Positions 59,256 to 64,000 of a stretch of DNA of 64,000 nucleotides are shown one piece after another; the stretch's first letter is position 1; every line of letters begins with the position of its first letter. The notes beneath the pieces were generated by a model. It was not told the DNA's origin, searched no databases, and saw only the letters and a list, made by a program, of their open reading frames with translations. The DNA is taken from assembly GCA_963705515.1 (NCBI GenBank), contig CAVPJV010000004.1, positions 90,085 through 154,084 on the forward strand, written 5' to 3'. A program made the position numbers and the translations under genes. This DNA is from Gaiellasilicea sp963705515 (GTDB lineage Bacteria; Actinomycetota; Thermoleophilia; Gaiellales; Gaiellaceae).

Positions 59256-60767
59256 ATGAGCTTCTACCTGACGACACCCATCTACTACGTCAACTCGACG
59301 CCGCACATCGGTCACGCCTACACGACCATCATCGGCGACATCCTCGTGCGCCATCACCGGCAGCGGGGCGAGCGCACCTACTTCCTGACCGGGGTCGACG
59401 AGCACGCCGACAAGGTTGCGCGCGTGGCCAAGGAGCAGGGGCTCACGCCGAAGGAGTACGTCGACCAGATCGTCGTCGCCTGGCAGGAGCTGCCTGAGCG
59501 GGTCAATGCGTCGATCGACTACTTCATCAGGACGACGGACGCGGGGCACAAGGCCTTCGTCCAGGAGTTCCTCCAGAAGATCTACGACAACGGCGACGTC
59601 TACCAGGACGTCTACGCCGGCCTCTACTGCGTCGGCTGCGAGGCGTTCAAGAGCGAGGACGAGCTCGTCGACGGCAAGTGTCCCGATCACGGCGTCGAGC
59701 CCGAGTGGCTGGAGGAGAAGAACTGGTTCTTCCGCCTCTCCGCCTACCAGGACCGGCTCCTGCAGCTGTACGACGAGCGGCCGGACTTCGTCCTGCCCGG
59801 CTTCCGTTCGAACGAAGCCAGGAGCTTCATCGCGGGCGGCCTGCGCGACTTCTCGATCAGCCGCGCGACGCAGACGTGGGGGATCGCGATCCCGTGGGAC
59901 CCGGATCAGGTCGCCTACGTCTGGGCCGATGCGCTGATCAACTACCTCAGCGCGCTGTCGTACGCACCCGGTGCCGATCTCGGCATCTGGCCGGCGCGCC
60001 ATCTGCTCGCGAAGGACATCCTCCGCTTCCACTGCGTCTACTGGCCCGCGATGCTGCTCTCGGCCGGGTACGCGCCGCCGCGGCAGCTCTTCGTCCACGG
60101 CTACCTCAACCTCGACAACCAGAAGATCTCGAAGTCGCTCGGCAACGTGCTCGACCCGCTCGATCTGGTCGACGAGTACGGCGTCGACCCGGTCCGGTTC
60201 TGGGTTGCGCGCGTCGTCCCCTTCGGCCAGGACGGGGACGTGACGCTCGACAGCTTCCGCGAGCGCTACGAGCGCGAGCTCGCGAACGACCTCGGCAACC
60301 TGCTCTCGCGGACGACGGCGATGATCGCCCGCTACCGCGACGGCGAGCTTGCGCCGGCGCCGAACGAGAGCGGTGAGCTGGCGACTGCCGCGCGGGCTCT
60401 CCACGACGAAATCCCGGCAGCTTTCGACCGCTGGGACGTCACGGGCGCGCTCGACACGATCTGGGACTACGTCCGCCGCCTCAACCGTCACGTCGAGCAG
60501 ACGAAGCCGTGGGAGCTGGCGAAGGATCCCGAGCGTGCCGCCGAGCTCGACTGTGCGCTCTACGAGCTTGCCGACGGCCTCCGGATCACAGCGATCGCGC
60601 TCTCGGCGTACCTGCCCGAGACCTCGGAGCGGATTCTCGAGTCGCTCGGCCAGCCGCTCGACGTCGCGTGGGACAACGTCGCGTACGGCCGCACGAGCGC
60701 GATCGCCGGCATCGAGCCGGCGCAGCCGCTCTTCCCGCGGATCGACGAGCCCGCCACGGCGGCGTAG
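59256..60767 (+). CDS. metG: Methionyl-tRNA synthetase
   Basis: 503 residues. The class I HIGH motif is PHIGHAYTTIIGDILVRHHR near residue 16, and KMSKS is seen as KISKS near residue 290 (NLDNQKISKSLGNVLDPLDL). GLYCVGCEAF and GKCPDHG form the zinc knuckle. The anticodon-binding C-terminal domain begins near residue 350 (ERELANDLGNLLSRTTAMIA), and RLNRHVEQTKPWELAKD is typical. There is no C-terminal dimerisation (EMAP-like) domain. It charges tRNA-Met with methionine. It heads a compact run metG-tatD-rsmA-ispE. Confidence 0.97.
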   Translation: MSFYLTTPIYYVNSTPHIGHAYTTIIGDILVRHHRQRGERTYFLTGVDEHADKVARVAKEQGLTPKEYVDQIVVAWQELPERVNASIDYFIRTTDAGHKAFVQEFLQKIYDNGDVYQDVYAGLYCVGCEAFKSEDELVDGKCPDHGVEPEWLEEKNWFFRLSAYQDRLLQLYDERPDFVLPGFRSNEARSFIAGGLRDFSISRATQTWGIAIPWDPDQVAYVWADALINYLSALSYAPGADLGIWPARHLLAKDILRFHCVYWPAMLLSAGYAPPRQLFVHGYLNLDNQKISKSLGNVLDPLDLVDEYGVDPVRFWVARVVPFGQDGDVTLDSFRERYERELANDLGNLLSRTTAMIARYRDGELAPAPNESGELATAARALHDEIPAAFDRWDVTGALDTIWDYVRRLNRHVEQTKPWELAKDPERAAELDCALYELADGLRITAIALSAYLPETSERILESLGQPLDVAWDNVAYGRTSAIAGIEPAQPLFPRIDEPATAA

Positions 60768-60768
60768 C

Positions 60769-61509
60769 GTGATCGACACCCACGCGCACCTCGACGCGCT
60801 CGAGGCGCCGGAGAGCGCGCTCGACCGCGCGCGGGCGGCGGGCGTCGGCCGGGTGATCACGATCGGCACCGGGATCGACTCGTGCCGGCGCGCGCTCGAG
60901 CTGGCCGCTCACGACGGCGTCTACGCGTCGCTCGGGATCGATCCGCATCAGGCCGCCACCGACGAGGCGGCGCGCGTCCCCGAGCTCCGCGGCCTGCTCG
61001 AGCACCCGAAGGCGGTCGCCGTCGGCGAGGCCGGGCTCGACTACCACTACGGCGCCGACGCGAAGGACGAGCAACGACGCCTCTTCTCGGCACAGCTTGC
61101 GCTGGCCACTGAGCTCGGCCTGCCGATCGTCGTCCACACCCGCTCCGCAAACGACGACACCGAGTCGATGCTCCGCGACCACGACGGCACCGTCGTCATG
61201 CATTGCTTCTCGGAGCCGGAGCTGCTCGCGGCCGGTCTCGAGCGAGGCTGGTACTTCTCCTTCGCCGGCAACGCGACCTATCCGAAGGCCGAGGCGCTCC
61301 GCGACGCCGCCGCGGCCGTCCCCGCCGACCGGATCCTTGCCGAGACGGACAGCCCCTACCTCGCGCCGCAGCCCGTTCGCGGCCGGCCGAACGAGCCGGC
61401 GCACGTCGTCCACACGGTCGCGGCGCTCGCCGAGGTGCGCGGTGAGGACGCAAGCGCGCTCGCCGCCCGCATCGACGCCAACGCAGCGGCTGCCTTCCAA
61501 CTGCCGTGA
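60769..61509 (+). CDS. tatD: TatD-family metal-dependent hydrolase
   Basis: 246 residues from GTG 60769, one base after the metG stop. Metal ligands are IDTHAHLDALEAP (His-x-His), the Glu in AVGEAGLDYHYG, His in LPIVVHTRSANDDTES, MHCFSEPELLAAG and Asp in ILAETDSPYLAP. TatD proteins are amidohydrolase-fold deoxyribonucleases; metG-tatD-rsmA-ispE is a long-conserved gene order in Gram-positive bacteria and actinobacteria. Its TGA overlaps the rsmA start. Confidence 0.95.
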   Translation: MIDTHAHLDALEAPESALDRARAAGVGRVITIGTGIDSCRRALELAAHDGVYASLGIDPHQAATDEAARVPELRGLLEHPKAVAVGEAGLDYHYGADAKDEQRRLFSAQLALATELGLPIVVHTRSANDDTESMLRDHDGTVVMHCFSEPELLAAGLERGWYFSFAGNATYPKAEALRDAAAAVPADRILAETDSPYLAPQPVRGRPNEPAHVVHTVAALAEVRGEDASALAARIDANAAAAFQLP

Positions 61510-62276
61510 GCGTCCGCCCGAAGAAGCAGCTCGGCCAGCACTTCCTCGTCGACGAGAACATCCTCGGCGTGATCGAGCGTCTCGCCGAGCTCCGCCCCGA
61601 GGACGTCGTGCTCGAGATCGGTCCCGGCCTGGGCGTGCTCACGACGCGCCTCGCCGACCGCGCCGGGCATGTTCACGCGGTCGAGCTCGACCGCTCGCTC
61701 GCGCCGCACCTGGCCGTGCTCGCCGAGCGGCCGAACGTCGACCTCCACTGGGGGGACGCCCTCCAGCTCGACCTCGCCGCGCTCGATCCGGCTCCGACCA
61801 AACTGGTCGCGAACCTGCCCTACAACGTCGCCACCCCGATCGTGGCCGAGAGCCTCGACGGGCTGCCCAGCCTCGAGCTCTGGACGGTGATGGTGCAGCG
61901 GGAAGTCGCCGACCGCTTCTTCGCCTCCCCGTCGACCAAGGCATACGGTGGCGTGTCGGTGCTCGTCCAGCTCGCGTCCGAGCGAACCGGCTTCCATCCC
62001 GTCTCGCGGACGGTGTTCCGGCCGCCGCCGAACGTCGACTCGGCGCTCGTCGCCTTCCGTCGTGTTCCGCTGCCGGACGACTTCGCTCGGATCAAGCAGG
62101 TTGTCGACGCCTCGTTCGCCCACCGTCGGAAGACGCTGCCGAACTCGATCGCGCTCGCCGGTCTCGGCTCGCGCGACGCGGCCGCTCGCGCGCTCGCAGC
62201 GATCGGGCGCCCGCCGGAGACGCGTGCGGAAGCGCTTGCCCCTCGCGAGTTCGTGGCGCTCACCGAGGCCCTGTGA
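61506..62276 (+). CDS. rsmA: 16S rRNA dimethyladenosine transferase RsmA (KsgA)
   Basis: 256 residues from GTG 61506 (GTGA). PKKQLGQHFLVDENILGVIE, the SAM loop VVLEIGPGLGVLTTRLA, VELDRSLAPHLAVL, the catalytic KLVANLPYNVATPIV (N-L-P-Y) and VFRPPPNVDSALVAF are all present. It dimethylates A1518 and A1519 of 16S rRNA and acts as a late small-subunit checkpoint. Coupled to ispE by GTGA. Confidence 0.97.
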   Translation: MSVRPKKQLGQHFLVDENILGVIERLAELRPEDVVLEIGPGLGVLTTRLADRAGHVHAVELDRSLAPHLAVLAERPNVDLHWGDALQLDLAALDPAPTKLVANLPYNVATPIVAESLDGLPSLELWTVMVQREVADRFFASPSTKAYGGVSVLVQLASERTGFHPVSRTVFRPPPNVDSALVAFRRVPLPDDFARIKQVVDASFAHRRKTLPNSIALAGLGSRDAAARALAAIGRPPETRAEALAPREFVALTEAL

Positions 62277-63088
62277 GAGCGCCCGCGCCGGCGAAGATCA
62301 ACCTGGCACTGGTGGTCGGCCCGCAGCGGATCGACGGCAAGCACGAGGTCGTGACCGTGCTCCAGCGCATCGACCTCGCCGATCGTGTTGCGATCGCCCC
62401 GGCCGCGCGGCTGTCTGTGACCGGCTTCGCCGATGACACGATCGTTCGCGACGCGCTGCTCGCGCTCGCGGCAGCTGCCGGCGTCGAGCCACTGTGGGCG
62501 GCGACGATCACGAAGCGAATTCCGGTGGCGGCCGGGCTCGGCGGCGGTAGCTCCGACGCGGCGACCGCGCTCCGGCTCGCGAACGAGACGCTGGCAGCAC
62601 CCCTCGAGGCGGACGACCTGAGCTCGCTCGCTGCGAGGCTCGGCGCCGACGTCCCCTTCTTCCTCGGTGACGGGCCGCAGCTCGGGCACGGCGACGGCTC
62701 CACGTTGGAGTCGCTGGATCTGCCGCAGGACTACTGGATCGTGCTCGTGCTCCCGCACGGCGCCGCCAAGGCGTCGACTGCGGCCGTCTACGCCTCCTTC
62801 GACGAGCGTGACGGCGAAGCGGGCTGGGAGGAGCGCCGTGCCCGCCTCGACACGGCGCTGGCCGAAGTGCGGCGCCCGCGCGATCTCGCAGCGCTACCGC
62901 CGAACGACCTCTCCTCTTCGCCGCTCGCGGACGAGTTGCTTCGGCACGGCGCGTTCCGCGCCGACGTCAGCGGCGCCGGACCCACGGTCTACGGCCTCTT
63001 CCACCACCGCCGGCAGGCAGAGGCGGCCAGGCGTGCGCTCCGCGGCGCGGGCACGACTTGGCTGACCGTCCCGGTCTGGTACGGCTGA
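62273..63088 (+). CDS. ispE: 4-diphosphocytidyl-2-C-methyl-D-erythritol kinase IspE
   Basis: 271 residues from GTG 62273. A GHMP kinase with APAKINLALVVG at the start, the ATP loop IPVAAGLGGGSSDAATALRL, LGADVPFFLGDGPQLGHGDG and the C-terminal VSGAGPTVYGLFHH. It carries out the ATP step of the non-mevalonate isoprenoid pathway. It is slightly short for the family, which I attribute to compact loops. Last gene of the metG operon. Confidence 0.96.
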   Translation: MRAPAPAKINLALVVGPQRIDGKHEVVTVLQRIDLADRVAIAPAARLSVTGFADDTIVRDALLALAAAAGVEPLWAATITKRIPVAAGLGGGSSDAATALRLANETLAAPLEADDLSSLAARLGADVPFFLGDGPQLGHGDGSTLESLDLPQDYWIVLVLPHGAAKASTAAVYASFDERDGEAGWEERRARLDTALAEVRRPRDLAALPPNDLSSSPLADELLRHGAFRADVSGAGPTVYGLFHHRRQAEAARRALRGAGTTWLTVPVWYG

Positions 63089-63093
63089 GGCGG

Positions 63094-63099
63094 TACCGT
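63094..63099 (+). promoter_or_regulatory. -10 element, leaderless type
   Basis: TACCGT ends 7 nt before ATG 63107. Confidence 0.4.
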
Positions 63100-63106
63100 T
63101 TCCGGC

Positions 63107-63463
63107 ATGGATCGCCCCGCGACGATCGAGCACCGCAGCACCCGCTTCGGCCGGAGGGTGCGCGACAACAGGCTCCGGATCGCGCTCCTCGTCGCGCTCG
63201 TCGAGGGCATCCTCGTTCTCGTCGGCTCGATCGACTGGTGGGTCGTCGTCCTTCTCGCGATCGCCGCCGTCGCGTTGTACGTCGTGTGGGGCCGCAGCGC
63301 GCGGCGCGAGGAGGTTCGTGAGATCTCGTGGATCTTCGCCGTCTCGCAGGTGGCAGTCGTGCTCGTGCCCGTGCTCGCGCTCGTCCTGACCGCGTTCGCA
63401 GTCGTCGCGCTCGTGCTGATCGCCGTCGTGGCGCTCGTCGTGCTCCTGCAGGACCGGCGTTAG
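63107..63463 (+). CDS. Small four-helix membrane protein, unknown
   Basis: 118 residues: a basic N-terminus (STRFGRRVRDNRLRIALLVA), then helices LLVALVEGILVLVGSIDWWV, VVVLLAIAAVALYVVWG, FAVSQVAVVLVPVLALVLTA and VALVLIAVVALVVLLQDR, with a short REEVREIS loop between pairs. I do not recognise a named family. Similar proteins are common downstream of ispE in actinobacteria, as far as I know. It is probably monocistronic. Confidence 0.8.
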   Translation: MDRPATIEHRSTRFGRRVRDNRLRIALLVALVEGILVLVGSIDWWVVVLLAIAAVALYVVWGRSARREEVREISWIFAVSQVAVVLVPVLALVLTAFAVVALVLIAVVALVVLLQDRR

Positions 63464-63485
63464 AATCGCCACAGCCACCGAGCCG

Positions 63486-63556
63486 TGGGGTGTAGCCAAG
63501 CGGTAAGGCAGCGGGTTTTGGTCCCGCGATCCCAGGTTCGAATCCTGGCACCCCAG
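63486..63556 (+). tRNA. tRNA-Gln (anticodon UUG)
   Basis: A full cloverleaf: acceptor TGGGGTG pairs with CACCCCA. D arm GCC...GGC, anticodon stem GCGGG/CCCGC with loop TTTTGGT (anticodon TTG), and T arm CCAGG-TTCGAAT-CCTGG. The discriminator is G and CCA is not encoded. Confidence 0.97.
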
Positions 63557-63572
63557 CCTCCGCGCCGGACCC

Positions 63573-64000
63573 CTACTCGCGCACGAGCCTGATCCAGGTG
63601 AGGTAGCCGAAGTAGTCGGCCGACGCCGGATTCTTCGCAGCCGTCTTGATCCTCAGCGTGTGGATACCCGTCGTCGCGACGCTGACGCTCGAGAACGTGG
63701 CGACCTGGTTGTAGTCGATGCCGTCCTCGATCGGGCTGTACGCGTCGATCTCAGGGCCGAGCTCGTCGCCGCCCAGCGACAGTGAGAGGATGCCCGCGTC
63801 GTGGGCTTTGACGTAGACGACGTCGATCGTCCACGTGCCGGCCTGGAGTGGAATGTCCCACTCGAGATAGCTCTCATCGGTGCCGTTCGGGAAGGACGAG
63901 CGGTAGCCGTTGAACCAGGAGTTGCCGTTGATCTGGGCGCGGTCCCACTGGTGCGACCGGCTCGGGCGCAGGATCGGGTTGATGTCGACGATCGGGGAGT
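63573..64000 (-). CDS. C-terminal galactose-binding-like domain of a larger protein (runs off the right edge)
   Basis: 142 codons on the minus strand, open to the window edge and ending TWIRLVRE at the TAG 63573. The region is a beta sandwich: WFNGYRSSFPNGTDESYLEW, TWTIDVVYVKAHDAGILSLS and TTGIHTLRIKTAAKNPASAD, then YFGYLTWIRLV. This pattern (carbohydrate-binding-module 6-like or galactose-binding-like fold) is common at the C-termini of secreted glycosidases and of phage tail or baseplate proteins. The rest lies outside the window, so no function can be given. It is adjacent to tRNA-Gln, a kind of site that integrating elements use. Confidence 0.7.
   Translation of the reverse strand, partial: SPIVDINPILRPSRSHQWDRAQINGNSWFNGYRSSFPNGTDESYLEWDIPLQAGTWTIDVVYVKAHDAGILSLSLGGDELGPEIDAYSPIEDGIDYNQVATFSSVSVATTGIHTLRIKTAAKNPASADYFGYLTWIRLVRE

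Noticed and set aside
58700..59497. A separate Pro/Ala-rich gene after the M23 domain
   Set aside because: Removing one extra G at about 58684 joins it to the M23 gene as its linker and membrane tail; its last 240 bases run into metG.

Overview
The window is about 70% G+C, uses GTG and TTG starts freely, and packs genes into operons whose start and stop codons overlap (ATGA, GTGA, TGATG). Together with the dnaK-grpE-dnaJ-hspR-clpB heat-shock locus, an actinobacterial-type myo-inositol-phosphate synthase and futalosine-type menaquinone enzymology, this points to an actinobacterium. My best guess, from overall character only, is a deep-branching soil lineage such as Thermoleophilia/Gaiellales. 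No rRNA, integrase, transposase or CRISPR array is visible. One tRNA gene (Gln, UUG) lies near the right end.

Bases 1 to about 12,970 read unlike the rest. Almost every gene there is broken by single-base indels, although starts and stops still interlock perfectly, so most breaks look like base-calling errors (or a recently decayed locus). Under the errors lies a periplasmic oxidation cluster. It has three PQQ-type eight-bladed dehydrogenases (1899-3372, 4056-5990, 10971-13432), cupredoxins, and a six-gene block MoxR / DUF58 / membrane protein / VWA / small membrane protein / VWA. That block has the domain order of the mxaRSACKL genes that mature PQQ methanol dehydrogenases in methylotrophs. 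A foreign-looking 370-bp piece of a GMC oxidoreductase is spliced in at about 6238-6607. A small minus-strand repeat protein and a truncated TolB-like propeller lie at 680-1460.

From 13.4 kb the genes are mostly intact. 13.5-21.9 kb: M20 peptidase with AbgT transporter, two micro-ORFs, SLC13 permease, META lipoprotein, glutaminase, and a Vps62-like/membrane fusion protein. 21.9-24.8 kb (minus): an inositol-lipid cassette of PAP2 protein, CDP-alcohol phosphotransferase and inositol-phosphate synthase; the synthase carries two N-terminal ribbon-helix-helix domains, and a perfect palindrome covers its promoter and start codon. 24.9-30.5 kb: MoaA, cupredoxin, XdhC, two EamA transporters, M29 aminopeptidase. 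30.5-36.9 kb: HspR heat-shock operon. 36.9-40.7 kb: CHRD protein, large zinc metalloprotease with a small partner, cupin. 41-50 kb: S9 and M3 peptidases, saccharopine-dehydrogenase-like enzyme, futalosine hydrolase, LysR regulator, propeller, GYD and CBS proteins. 50-56.4 kb: pseudouridine salvage (psuK-psuG) with an enolase-superfamily gene, glycosyltransferase, FmdB, GlsB, LCP ligase. 56.4-63.5 kb: ROK kinase, rsmI, M23 peptidase, metG, tatD, rsmA, ispE, membrane protein. The right end holds tRNA-Gln and the C-terminus of a galactose-binding-like domain protein.

A recurring feature is a TANNNT hexamer ending 5-9 bases before the start codon of at least 18 genes that begin a transcription unit. 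This suggests that leaderless mRNAs are the rule here. Isolated single-base frameshifts also occur in otherwise conserved genes (SLC13 permease, the Vps62-like gene, dnaK, psuK, rsmI, the M23 peptidase) and are best read as assembly errors.
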